A DNA stretch of 64,000 nt from Pseudomonas sp. Irchel 3E13. GTDB taxonomy: Bacteria > Pseudomonadota > Gammaproteobacteria > Pseudomonadales > Pseudomonadaceae. The number at the start of each line of letters is the position of its first letter. The stretch's first letter is position 1. The translations under genes were made by a program, and so were the position numbers. The DNA is taken from positions 1 through 64,000 of the forward strand of contig NZ_FYDX01000019.1 in the NCBI RefSeq assembly GCF_900187455.1. The letters run 5' to 3'. The notes beneath the pieces are model-generated. The model saw only the letters and a program-made list of their open reading frames with translations, did not search any database and was not told the origin of the DNA. Positions 48,621 through 57,099 of the stretch are shown piece by piece.

Positions 48621-49460
48621 ATGAGCGAAGATCGATCGAGCAACGGGCAAAAGTCCTGGCTGGGCAAACTGACCCAGGCTTTTGCCCATGAGCCGAAAAA
48701 CCGCCAGGAGCTCCTCGAGCTGCTGCGCGAAGCCCACCAGAACAAGCTGCTCGACAGCGAAGCGCTGACCATCGTCGAAGGCGCCATCCAGGTCGCCGAC
48801 CTGCAGGTGCGCGACATCATGGTGCCGCGCTCGCAGATGATCAGCATCAAGTCGTCGCAGTCGCCCCGCGAGTTCCTCCCGGCGATCATCGACGCCGCGC
48901 ACTCGCGCTATCCGGTGGTTGGCGAAAGCCACGACGATGTCCTCGGCGTCCTGCTCGCCAAGGACCTGTTGCCGCTGATCCTCAAGGAGAACGGCGACAG
49001 CTTCAACATCAAGGACCTGCTGCGCCCGGCCACCTTCGTGCCCGAATCCAAGCGCCTGAACGTCCTGCTGCGCGAGTTCCGCGCCAACCATAACCACATG
49101 GCCATCGTCATCGACGAATACGGCGGCGTGGCAGGTCTGGTGACCATCGAGGACGTGCTGGAGCAGATCGTCGGCGATATCGAGGACGAGCACGATGTCG
49201 AGGAAGACAGCTACATCAAACCGCTGCCCAGCGGTGATTTCCTGATCAAGGCGCTGACCCCGATCGAGAACTTCAACGAGTTCTTCGACAGCGAGTTCTC
49301 CGACGACGAGTTCGACACCGTTGGCGGCCTGGTCATGAGCGCGTTCGGGCACCTGCCCAAGCGCAACGAAACCACTGAAATCGGGCCGTATCGCTTCCGT
49401 ATCCTCAACGCTGACAGCCGCCGGATACACCTGCTGCGCCTGACCCCCGTCACCCGTTAA
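48621..49460 (+). CDS. corC: CorC/YbeX-family transporter-associated protein
   Basis: 279 residues. Two CBS domains (about 65-190; DIMVPRSQMISI, SRYPVVGESHDDVLGVLLAKDLL, VIDEYGGVAGLVTIEDVLEQIVG) and a C-terminal CorC_HlyC domain (DTVGGLVMSAFGHLP). There is no membrane part. It is linked to magnesium/cobalt efflux and ribosome function in E. coli. Confidence 0.92.
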   Translation: MSEDRSSNGQKSWLGKLTQAFAHEPKNRQELLELLREAHQNKLLDSEALTIVEGAIQVADLQVRDIMVPRSQMISIKSSQSPREFLPAIIDAAHSRYPVVGESHDDVLGVLLAKDLLPLILKENGDSFNIKDLLRPATFVPESKRLNVLLREFRANHNHMAIVIDEYGGVAGLVTIEDVLEQIVGDIEDEHDVEEDSYIKPLPSGDFLIKALTPIENFNEFFDSEFSDDEFDTVGGLVMSAFGHLPKRNETTEIGPYRFRILNADSRRIHLLRLTPVTR

Positions 49461-49468
49461 GGACAACC

Positions 49469-50986
49469 ATGCGTTGGATCACCCGCCCCGGCTGGCCCGG
49501 TAACCTGCTGGCCGTGGCGGCCGGCGCCCTGACTCCGCTGGCGCTCGCGCCGTTCGATATCTGGCCGCTGGCCTTGCTGTCGCTGGGCCTGTTCTACCTC
49601 GGCCTGCGCGAGCTGAGCCCGCGCCAGGCGCTGGGTCGCGGCTGGTGCTACGGCTTCGGCCTGTTCGCCGCCGGCACCTGGTGGATCTACGTCAGTATCC
49701 ACACCTACGGCGGTGCCTCGGCGCTGCTGGCCGGCGGGCTGATGCTCGCGTTCTTCGCCTCCATCGCCTGGTTCTTTGCCCTGCCCGCCTGGCTCTGGGC
49801 GCGCTGGCTGCGGCGCAACGAAGCGCCACTGGCCGACGCCTTGGGCTTCGCCGCCCTGTGGCTGGGCCAGGAAGCCTTCCGCGGCTGGTTCCTGACCGGT
49901 TTCCCCTGGCTCTACGCCGGTTACAGCCAGCTTGACGGCCCACTCGCCGGACTCGCGCCGGTGGGCGGCATGTGGCTGGTGTCCTTCACGCTGGCGTTGA
50001 CCGCCGCGCTGCTGTGCAACCTGCGTCTTCTGCGCCAGCGCAAAGCCTTCCTCGCGGCCGGCATCGCCTTGCTGGTCTGCCCGTGGACCATCGGCCTGGG
50101 GCTCAAGGGGCATGCCTGGACCGTGCCGTCCGGCGATCCCCTGAAGGTCGCGGCCATCCAGGGCAACATAGAACAAAGCCTGAAATGGGAACCCAACCAG
50201 TTGCGCAGTCAACTGGAGCTGTACCGCGACATGAGCTTCACCAGCAAGCCGGTCGACCTGATCGTCTGGCCGGAAACCGCGGTGCCGGTGTTCAAGGATT
50301 CGGTGCAAGGCTATCTGGACATGATGAGCGGCTTTGCCGGGGATCGGCATTCCGCGCTGATCACCGGGGTTCCGGTGCGGCAGATCGAACACGAGCAGCG
50401 GCGCTACTACAACGGCATCACCGCGATCGGCGAAGGCGACGGCACCTACCTGAAACAGAAGCTGGTGCCCTTCGGCGAATATGTTCCGCTGCAAGACCTG
50501 CTGCGCGGCCTGATCGAATTCTTCGACCTGCCCATGTCCGACTTCGCCCGCGGCCCGGCCGACCAGCCACTGCTGCAGGCCAAGGGCTACCAGCTTGCGC
50601 CGTTCATCTGCTACGAAGTGGTCTACCCGGAACTGGCCGCGAGCCTGGCGGCACGCAGCGACATCCTCCTGACCATCAGCAATGACACCTGGTTCGGCAA
50701 GTCCATCGGCCCGCTGCAGCACCTGCAAATGGCGCAGATGCGCGCCCTTGAAGCCGGACGCTGGATGATCCGTTCGACCAACAACGGCGTTACCGGCCTG
50801 ATCGACCCGTTCGGTCGCATCACCGCGCAGATTCCGCAGTTCGAACGCGCCATCCTCTACGGCGAAGTGGTGCCGATGCAGCAACTGACGCCTTACCTGC
50901 AATGGCGTTCGTGGCCGCTGGTGATCCTCTGCACGCTGTTGCTGGGCTGGGCATTGCTGACCAGCCGGATCGCCAAGACCGTCTGA
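49469..50986 (+). CDS. lnt: Apolipoprotein N-acyltransferase
   Basis: 505 residues: about six N-terminal transmembrane helices, then a nitrilase-like periplasmic domain with the catalytic triad readable as Glu in WPETAVPVF, Lys in LKQKLVPFGEYVPL and Cys in FICYEVVYPEL, and a final helix. It adds the third acyl chain to lipoproteins in the inner membrane. It is last of the ybeZ operon. Confidence 0.95.
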   Translation: MRWITRPGWPGNLLAVAAGALTPLALAPFDIWPLALLSLGLFYLGLRELSPRQALGRGWCYGFGLFAAGTWWIYVSIHTYGGASALLAGGLMLAFFASIAWFFALPAWLWARWLRRNEAPLADALGFAALWLGQEAFRGWFLTGFPWLYAGYSQLDGPLAGLAPVGGMWLVSFTLALTAALLCNLRLLRQRKAFLAAGIALLVCPWTIGLGLKGHAWTVPSGDPLKVAAIQGNIEQSLKWEPNQLRSQLELYRDMSFTSKPVDLIVWPETAVPVFKDSVQGYLDMMSGFAGDRHSALITGVPVRQIEHEQRRYYNGITAIGEGDGTYLKQKLVPFGEYVPLQDLLRGLIEFFDLPMSDFARGPADQPLLQAKGYQLAPFICYEVVYPELAASLAARSDILLTISNDTWFGKSIGPLQHLQMAQMRALEAGRWMIRSTNNGVTGLIDPFGRITAQIPQFERAILYGEVVPMQQLTPYLQWRSWPLVILCTLLLGWALLTSRIAKTV

Positions 50987-50989
50987 GCC

Positions 50990-51751
50990 TCAGTAGAAAA
51001 GTCGGTAACCGACAAGGCCAACTGCTTCGTTGAACAGTTGGCCGCTTTGCCACATCACCTTGCTGTGCGGCAGCCAACCGCCGAACGGGTAGCCGTGGTC
51101 GATGCCCATGAAGCCCACCGGCGCTGGCACCACGTCAAAACCAGCCTGCTGGAAACTCCAGACCGAGCGCTGCATGTGCCAGGCCTGGGTCACCACGACA
51201 ACCCGCTTGACCCCTTGTGGCAGCAGCATCGCGGCGCTCAGCTCGGCATTCTCCCAAGTGGTGCGGCTCTCTTCCTCCAGCCAGCGCACCGACACACCGA
51301 AATCCCGCTGCATCGAATCGGCCATCAGCCGTGCTTCGCTGGGCGGCGAGCCGTAATGCAGACCGCCCGTGGTCAGTACCGGCAGCCCGGACGCCTTGGC
51401 CAGTTGCGCGGCATAGCGCATGCGTTCGAGGGCCACCCCGGTTGGCTGGTCTTGCGAGCCCCAGGCCGGGTCGCCGCGCTCGCGCCCTGAGCCGAGGACA
51501 ACGATGGCATCAGCATGCTCGGCCAGCGTTGCCCACTGATCCATGCGCAGCGCCGGCACCGTTTCGATCTGGCTGGCCACATGCTGCATCACCACCGGCA
51601 GGCTCATCGCCAGCAGACCGCCGAATCCCGCGACGAAACACAAACGCGCCGTGCGCGGCCACGATTTGCGCAGCCACCAGCCGGCAATCAGCAGCACGAA
51701 GAAAATGCCTGGCGGCATCAACCATTGTTTGACGAAGAAACGAAACGGCAT
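50990..51751 (-). CDS. YdcF/ElyC-family (DUF218) envelope protein
   Basis: 253 residues. Two N-terminal hydrophobic helices (LMPPGIFFVLLIAGWWLR and ARLCFVAGFGGLLAMSLPV) precede a DUF218 domain (DAIVVLGSGRERGDP, GLPVLTTGGLHYG, EEESRTTWENAELSA, VVVVTQAWHMQRSVWSF). E. coli ElyC is involved in envelope biogenesis under cold; the assignment to ElyC rather than YdcF rests on the two helices. It ends 4 bases from lnt, convergent. Confidence 0.8.
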   Translation of the reverse strand: MPFRFFVKQWLMPPGIFFVLLIAGWWLRKSWPRTARLCFVAGFGGLLAMSLPVVMQHVASQIETVPALRMDQWATLAEHADAIVVLGSGRERGDPAWGSQDQPTGVALERMRYAAQLAKASGLPVLTTGGLHYGSPPSEARLMADSMQRDFGVSVRWLEEESRTTWENAELSAAMLLPQGVKRVVVVTQAWHMQRSVWSFQQAGFDVVPAPVGFMGIDHGYPFGGWLPHSKVMWQSGQLFNEAVGLVGYRLFY

Positions 51752-51789
51752 CGGGCATCTCCCTGAAATGCGCGAAGCCTAAGAGAAAT

Positions 51790-51818
51790 CGGCGCCTGGA
51801 AACAGTAACCAGGCGCCG
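51790..51818 (-). terminator. Terminator hairpin after the 105-residue gene
   Basis: CGGCGCCTGG, nine bases, CCAGGCGCCG; on the minus strand ATTTCTCTT follows. Confidence 0.6.
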
Positions 51819-51877
51819 TATCGGAGAAAAGAATGCTGCGGTGGCGCACTCCAGACTGCGCCGTGATAGGCCTAACG

Positions 51878-52195
51878 CTATTTGCGTTGCAGCGCTCGGG
51901 TGTTGAGCGCTGCGGTGGAACGTGCCTTGTCCTTGAGCCAGATGACCCGACCCGAAGGGGGCGCTTCCATTGAGGGTGCAACGCCGGAAACTTTTTGCCC
52001 GCGTGCCGGCGCGGACTCGAGATAGGCTTTGATAACGTCGAACTCGGCGCTGCTCAAACCACGCAGTTCCAGTTCGTCGGGCATTTCATCGCGTAATCGA
52101 ACCGAGGTCCGGGCCACATCCAGGGCCAGTCCCAGACGGTCGATCAGTCGTTCGTAAAGCTCCGGTTTCAATGCTTGTAGCTGCGACTCTCCCAT
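51878..52195 (-). CDS. Conserved-looking hypothetical protein, 105 aa
   Basis: The frame begins MGESQLQALKPELYERLIDRL and has a helical N-terminal region to about residue 62 (LSSAEFDVIKAYLESAPARG), then a basic tail (RVIWLKDKARSTAALNTRALQRK). I recognise no domain. Codon pattern and the terminator behind it support a real gene. It lies between a YdcF-like gene and leuS, on the opposite strand to leuS. Confidence 0.6.
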   Translation of the reverse strand: MGESQLQALKPELYERLIDRLGLALDVARTSVRLRDEMPDELELRGLSSAEFDVIKAYLESAPARGQKVSGVAPSMEAPPSGRVIWLKDKARSTAALNTRALQRK

Positions 52196-52434
52196 CCGCT
52201 CACCTCATCGAAGATAAAATTCATCTCCCCCAGACATGAGCTTAGCGTCACCGGCAAAAGCGGCTGGACGCCGCGACCAACGGCCCTGGCGCCGGCCCGC
52301 GATGCAATCAGGGTTTCCCACGACCGTTGGGGGTCATGTATGCTACGGCGTTCACTCTTGACACCGGATTACCGGGCACAAACGGTTTTCAACCGGCCTG
52401 GATAAGGTCTCCCATTTCTCAGCGCAAAGTAGCC

Positions 52435-55041
52435 ATGCACGAACACTATCAGCCCCGCGAAATCGAAGCCGCCGCCCAGTCCTACTGGGACGAGCACAAG
52501 TCTTTTGAAGTCAGTGAACAGCCAGGCAAGGACACTTACTACTGCCTGTCGATGTTCCCGTACCCGAGCGGCAAGCTACACATGGGGCACGTGCGCAACT
52601 ACACCATCGGCGACGTGATCGCGCGCTACCAGCGCATGCTCGGCAAGAACGTCCTGCAGCCGATGGGCTGGGATGCCTTCGGCATGCCGGCGGAAAACGC
52701 CGCGATGAAAAACAACGTCGCGCCGGCCAAGTGGACCTACGAAAACATCGACTACATGAAGACCCAGCTCAAGAGCCTGGGCCTGGCCATCGACTGGTCG
52801 CGTGAAGTCACCACCTGCAAGCCGGACTACTACCGCTGGGAACAGTGGCTGTTCACCCGCCTGTTCGAAAAAGGCGTGATCTACCGCAAGAACGGTACCG
52901 TGAACTGGGACCCGGCCGATCAGACCGTACTGGCCAACGAGCAGGTCATCGACGGCCGTGGCTGGCGTTCGGGCGCGCTGATCGAGAAGCGCGAAATCCC
53001 GATGTACTACTTCAAGATCACCGACTATGCCGACGAGCTGCTGGAAAGCCTCGACGATCTGCCGGGCTGGCCCGAGCAGGTCAAGACCATGCAGCGCAAC
53101 TGGATCGGCAAGTCCCGCGGCATGGAAGTGCAGTTCCCCTATGACGAGGCGAGCATCGGCGAAGCCGGCGCGCTGAAAGTCTTCACCACCCGTCCCGACA
53201 CCCTGATGGGCGCGACCTACGTCGCCGTCGCCGCGGAGCACCCGCTGGCCACCCTCGCCGCCCAGGGCAACCCGCAACTGCAAGCGTTCATCGACGAATG
53301 CAAGAGCGGCAGCGTCGCCGAAGCCGACATCGCCACCCAGGAAAAGAAAGGCGTGGCCACCTCGTTGCTGGTCCGCCATCCACTGACCGGCGAGAAGCTG
53401 CCGGTGTGGGTCGCCAACTACGTGCTGATGCACTACGGCGACGGCGCAGTCATGGCCGTACCGGCCCACGACGAACGCGACTTCGAATTCGCCAGCAAGT
53501 ACCAACTGCCGATCAAGGCCGTGGTCCGCACCAGCGCCGGTGATGAAGTCGGTAGCGAATGGCAGGCCGCCTACGGCGAGCATGGCCAACTGATCAACTC
53601 CGGCGAGTTCGACGGCCTGGACTTCGCCGGCGCTTTCGACGCCATCGAAGCCGCGCTGATCCGCAAGGAGTCGGGCAAGTCTCGCACCCAGTTCCGCCTG
53701 CGCGACTGGGGTATCAGCCGCCAGCGCTACTGGGGCTGCCCGATCCCGATCATCCATTGCCCGTCCTGCGGCGACGTACCGGTGCCGGAAGACCAGTTGC
53801 CGGTCACCCTGCCGGAGAACGTCGTGCCGGATGGCGCTGGCTCGCCGCTGGCGCGCATGCCCGAGTTCTACGAGTGCACCTGCCCGAAATGCGGCACTGC
53901 GGCCAAGCGCGAAACCGACACCATGGACACCTTCGTCGAGTCGTCCTGGTACTTCGCCCGCTACGCGTCGCCGAACTACGAAGGTGGCCTGGTCGATCCG
54001 AAAGCGGCCAACCACTGGTTGCCGGTCGACCAGTACATCGGCGGCATCGAACACGCCATCCTGCACCTGCTCTACGCGCGTTTCTTCCACAAGCTGATGC
54101 GTGACGAAGGCCTGGTCAGTTCCAGCGAGCCGTTCAAGAACCTGCTGACCCAAGGCATGGTCGTCGCCGAGACCTACTACCGCGTTGCCAGCAACGGCGG
54201 CAAGGACTGGTTCAACCCGGCCGACGTCGAGCTCGAGCGTGATGCGAAAGCCAAGATCATCGCCGCACGCCTGAAGACCGACGGCCTGCCGGTGGAAATC
54301 GGCGGCACCGAGAAGATGTCCAAGTCCAAGAACAACGGCGTTGACCCGCAGTCGATGATCGATGCCTACGGCGCCGACACCTGCCGCCTGTTCATGATGT
54401 TCGCCTCGCCGCCCGACATGAGCCTGGAATGGTCCGACTCCGGCGTCGAGGGTGCAAGCCGCTTCCTGCGTCGTGTCTGGCGCCTGGCTCAGGCGCATGT
54501 CGCCCAGGGCCTGCCGGCCAAGGCCGACCTGAGCAGCCTGAGCGACGCGCAGAAAGCCGTGCGCCGCGCTACGCACTCGGCGATTCGCCAGGCCAGCATC
54601 GATGTCGGCCAGCACCACAAATTCAACACCGCCATCGCCCAGGTGATGACCCTGATGAACGTGCTGGAAAAGGCCGCCCAGGACAGCGAGCTGGACCGCG
54701 CGCTGATCCAGGAAGGTCTGGAAGCCGTGACCCTGATCCTGGCTCCGATCACCCCGCATATCAGCCATGGCCTGTGGCAGAGCCTCGGCCACAGCGGCCC
54801 GGCGATCAACGCCGGCTGGCCAGCCGTGGACGAAAGCGCCCTGGTGCAGGACAGCCTGCAACTGGTCATCCAGGTCAACGGCAAGTTGCGCGGGCAGATC
54901 GAAATGCCTGCCGCCGCCAGCCGCGAGGACGTCGAAGCCGCCGCACGCAGCAACGAGAACGTGCTGCGCTTCACCGAAGGCCTGACGATCCGCAAGGTCA
55001 TCGTGGTACCCGGCAAGCTGGTCAACATCGTCGCCAACTGA
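52435..55041 (+). CDS. leuS: Leucyl-tRNA synthetase
   Basis: 868 residues from ATG 52435 (MHEHYQPREIEAAAQ). The class I HIGH motif appears as HMGH at 49-52 and KMSKS as EKMSKSKNNG. The CP1 editing domain (TTRPDTLMGATYVAVAAEHPL) and the zinc-ribbon-like CPSCGDVPVP/CTCPKCGTAAK segments are present. The 239-base region upstream contains TTGACA at 52359-52364 but no convincing -10 partner; I see no T-box or leader peptide. Confidence 0.97.
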   Translation: MHEHYQPREIEAAAQSYWDEHKSFEVSEQPGKDTYYCLSMFPYPSGKLHMGHVRNYTIGDVIARYQRMLGKNVLQPMGWDAFGMPAENAAMKNNVAPAKWTYENIDYMKTQLKSLGLAIDWSREVTTCKPDYYRWEQWLFTRLFEKGVIYRKNGTVNWDPADQTVLANEQVIDGRGWRSGALIEKREIPMYYFKITDYADELLESLDDLPGWPEQVKTMQRNWIGKSRGMEVQFPYDEASIGEAGALKVFTTRPDTLMGATYVAVAAEHPLATLAAQGNPQLQAFIDECKSGSVAEADIATQEKKGVATSLLVRHPLTGEKLPVWVANYVLMHYGDGAVMAVPAHDERDFEFASKYQLPIKAVVRTSAGDEVGSEWQAAYGEHGQLINSGEFDGLDFAGAFDAIEAALIRKESGKSRTQFRLRDWGISRQRYWGCPIPIIHCPSCGDVPVPEDQLPVTLPENVVPDGAGSPLARMPEFYECTCPKCGTAAKRETDTMDTFVESSWYFARYASPNYEGGLVDPKAANHWLPVDQYIGGIEHAILHLLYARFFHKLMRDEGLVSSSEPFKNLLTQGMVVAETYYRVASNGGKDWFNPADVELERDAKAKIIAARLKTDGLPVEIGGTEKMSKSKNNGVDPQSMIDAYGADTCRLFMMFASPPDMSLEWSDSGVEGASRFLRRVWRLAQAHVAQGLPAKADLSSLSDAQKAVRRATHSAIRQASIDVGQHHKFNTAIAQVMTLMNVLEKAAQDSELDRALIQEGLEAVTLILAPITPHISHGLWQSLGHSGPAINAGWPAVDESALVQDSLQLVIQVNGKLRGQIEMPAAASREDVEAAARSNENVLRFTEGLTIRKVIVVPGKLVNIVAN

Positions 55042-55107
55042 CAGGACCGGGCGCCCTGGCGGGCGCCCGCACAGACAAGGCCCACAAGGTTTCAAGGGAG
55101 CAACAAG

Positions 55108-55713
55108 ATGATCAAACGCAATTTGTTGGTAATAGGCCTGGCGGTAATGCTCAGCGCCTGCGGTTTCCAACTGCGTGGTACCGGGACCAACGAGCTGGCC
55201 ATCAAGGAACTGGATGTGAGCGCCCGTAACGCTTACGGCGAAACGGTCACTCAACTGCGCGACGTGCTGAAGAACAGCGGCGTCAACGTCCATGCTGGCG
55301 CGCCGTTCAAACTGGTCCTGACCAACGAAGTCGAAAACCAGCGCGCCGCCAGCTACGCCGGCTCCGCTCGCTCGGTGGAATACGAGCTGAGCACCGAACT
55401 GTCCTACGAGATCCAGGGCCAGAACAACACGCCGCTGCTCAACGACAAGCTGGAAGTCCGCAAGATCTACGTGCATGACGGCAACAACATCACCGGCTCC
55501 GGCCAGGAAGCCAGCCAGATCCGCAAGGAAATGCGTCGCGACCTGGTACAGAACATGGTGCTGCGCCTGCAACTGCTGACTCCGGCCCAGCTCGACGAGC
55601 TGCAAGCCAAGGCCGACGAGCGCGCCCGGGCAGAAGCCGAGGCACTGGAAGCGGCCCGCCGCGCCCAGGCAGCCCAACCCCAGCAATCGCCGCTGGAAAT
55701 CCCGGCCCGCTGA
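55108..55713 (+). CDS. lptE: LPS assembly lipoprotein LptE
   Basis: 201 residues. Signal peptide with lipobox LSAC (Cys18), then CGFQLRGTG, the LptE hallmark. The C-terminal helix is extended and Ala/Glu rich (KADERARAEAEALEAARR). It plugs LptD in the outer membrane for LPS export. It follows leuS by 66 bases, with a GGGCGCC/GGCGCCC hairpin in between. Confidence 0.93.
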   Translation: MIKRNLLVIGLAVMLSACGFQLRGTGTNELAIKELDVSARNAYGETVTQLRDVLKNSGVNVHAGAPFKLVLTNEVENQRAASYAGSARSVEYELSTELSYEIQGQNNTPLLNDKLEVRKIYVHDGNNITGSGQEASQIRKEMRRDLVQNMVLRLQLLTPAQLDELQAKADERARAEAEALEAARRAQAAQPQQSPLEIPAR

Positions 55714-55720
55714 GGCTGAA

Positions 55721-55749
55721 CGGGGCGCTTCGGCGCCCCGACTTCTTTT
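55721..55749 (+). terminator. Terminator-like hairpin directly before holA
   Basis: CGGGGCGC-TTCG-GCGCCCCG followed by ACTTCTTTT. The T run touches the holA ATG at 55750, so termination here would cut holA expression. Confidence 0.65.
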
Positions 55750-56787
55750 ATGAAACTTGCTCCCGCCCAGCTCAACAAGCACCTGCAAGGCGCGCTCGCC
55801 CCGGTTTATGTGGTCAGCGGCGATGATCCGCTGCTGTGCCAGGAAGCCGCCGACGCCATTCGCCTGGCTGCGCGCCAGCAGGGCTTCGATGAGCGTCAGG
55901 TATTCAGCGCCGATGCCAACTTCGACTGGGGCACCCTGCTCCAGGCGGGTGCCAGCCTCTCGCTGTTCGCTCAGAAACGCGTGCTGGAACTGCGCCTACC
56001 CTCCGGCAAGCCGGGCGACAAGGGCGCTGCGGCGCTGATCGAATATTGCTCACGCCCCGCCGAAGACACCCTTTTGCTGATCAGCCTGCCCAAGCTCGAC
56101 GGCAGTGCGCAGAAAACCAAGTGGGGCAAAGCACTCGTCGAAGGGCCGCAGGTGCAGTTCATCCAGATCTGGCCGGTCGACACCCAGCAACTGCCGCAAT
56201 GGATCAACCAGCGCCTGGCCCAGGCCGGGTTGGCGGCGCAGCGTGATGCGGTGGAACTGATCGCCGCGCGGGTCGAAGGCAACTTGCTGGCCGCCGCCCA
56301 GGAAATCGAAAAGCTCAAGCTGCTCGCCGACGGCAACACCATCACCGTAGAAACGGTCCAGGGTGCGGTCGCCGACAGCGCGCGCTTCGACGTCTTCGGC
56401 CTGGTCGACGCCATCCTCAATGGCGAAGCCGCCCACGCCCTGCGCATGCTCGAAGGCCTGCGCGGCGAAGGCGTCGAGCCGCCGGTGATTCTCTGGGCCC
56501 TGGCCCGGGAGCTGCGCGTCCTCACTGGCCTGGCCCAGCAGTACAGCCAGGGCGTACCGTTGGACAAAGCCTTCAGCCAGGCTCGTCCGCCGGTCTGGGA
56601 CAAGCGCAAGCCACTGATGAGCAAGGCACTGCAACGCCATTCGGCACAGCGCTGGGGTCAACTGCTGTTTGACGCCCAACGCATCGACGCGCAAATCAAG
56701 GGCCAGGCCCAAGGTTCGCCGTGGACCAGCCTGACCCGCCTTTCGCTGCTGATGGCCGGGCAGCGGCTGAACCTGCCGGCGGAATAA
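55750..56787 (+). CDS. holA: DNA polymerase III delta subunit
   Basis: 345 residues (MKLAPAQLNKHLQGALAPVYVVSGDDPLLCQEAADAIR). The family pattern continues with DTLLLISLPKLDGSAQKTKWGKAL and a C-terminal collar domain. It opens the beta clamp within the clamp loader. No Shine-Dalgarno is visible; the 9 bases before ATG follow a stable hairpin. Confidence 0.94.
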   Translation: MKLAPAQLNKHLQGALAPVYVVSGDDPLLCQEAADAIRLAARQQGFDERQVFSADANFDWGTLLQAGASLSLFAQKRVLELRLPSGKPGDKGAAALIEYCSRPAEDTLLLISLPKLDGSAQKTKWGKALVEGPQVQFIQIWPVDTQQLPQWINQRLAQAGLAAQRDAVELIAARVEGNLLAAAQEIEKLKLLADGNTITVETVQGAVADSARFDVFGLVDAILNGEAAHALRMLEGLRGEGVEPPVILWALARELRVLTGLAQQYSQGVPLDKAFSQARPPVWDKRKPLMSKALQRHSAQRWGQLLFDAQRIDAQIKGQAQGSPWTSLTRLSLLMAGQRLNLPAE

Positions 56788-56811
56788 CCGCCAGGATCGT
56801 GACCAACGGCC

Positions 56812-56840
56812 TTGCGACGGACGCGTGACAGTCCTATAGT
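56812..56840 (+). promoter_or_regulatory. Sigma-70 promoter of arfA
   Basis: TTGCGA, exactly 17 bases, TATAGT. Start predicted near 56847, giving a leader of about 27 bases to the ATG. Confidence 0.65.
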
Positions 56841-56873
56841 TCGCGCCGAATCCACCCAGGCAGGACCTCTCCC

Positions 56874-57038
56874 ATGAGCAAGAAATCGGCAAAATCCCGG
56901 CCGAACAAGGCCAAATCCATCATTGCCCAGCCCCTGTTCCGCAGCCGCCAGGAACAACCGGAAAAAGGCAAAGGCAGCTACCGCCGCGAAGCCTTCCAAT
57001 CGAGAGATTGGGAGGCTTCTTGCTTTAAGGCCGCATGA
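56874..57038 (+). CDS. arfA: Alternative ribosome-rescue factor A (54 aa)
   Basis: The frame reads MSKKSAKSRPNKAKSIIAQP, then LFRSRQEQPEKGKGSYRRE, and closes with SRDWEASCFKAA. LFR, KGKGSY.R and WEAS match E. coli ArfA (DPLFRQRV, KGKGSYMRKG, NWEASG). ArfA enters the empty A site of stalled ribosomes and recruits RF2 to release the peptide when tmRNA fails. AGGA lies 9 bases upstream, and a good promoter precedes it. The hydrophobic tail of the E. coli protein is much shorter here. A hairpin lies within the last third of the coding region. Confidence 0.88.
   Translation: MSKKSAKSRPNKAKSIIAQPLFRSRQEQPEKGKGSYRREAFQSRDWEASCFKAA
56988..57026 (+). terminator. Intragenic hairpin in arfA (RNase III or termination site)
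   Basis: GAAGCCTTCCAATC-GAGA-GATTGGGAGGCTTC, 14 pairs with one G-U, followed by TTGCTTT. The descending arm encodes DWEAS. In E. coli, processing or termination at such a hairpin makes a non-stop arfA mRNA whose product is tagged and destroyed while tmRNA works. Confidence 0.75.
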
Positions 57039-57099
57039 AGGCAGGAAATCCACAGGCATGATATGGTCGTCACCTGACCCGTATTACCTGGATTCGTGC

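Noticed and set aside
52196..52434. T-box or leader-peptide attenuator before leuS
   Set aside because: There is no leucine-codon run, no T-box sequence and no terminator/antiterminator pair; T-boxes are not expected in Pseudomonas.
52576..55788. A 1070-codon open frame on the minus strand
   Set aside because: It is the shadow of leuS and lptE, whose motifs and start signals are unambiguous.
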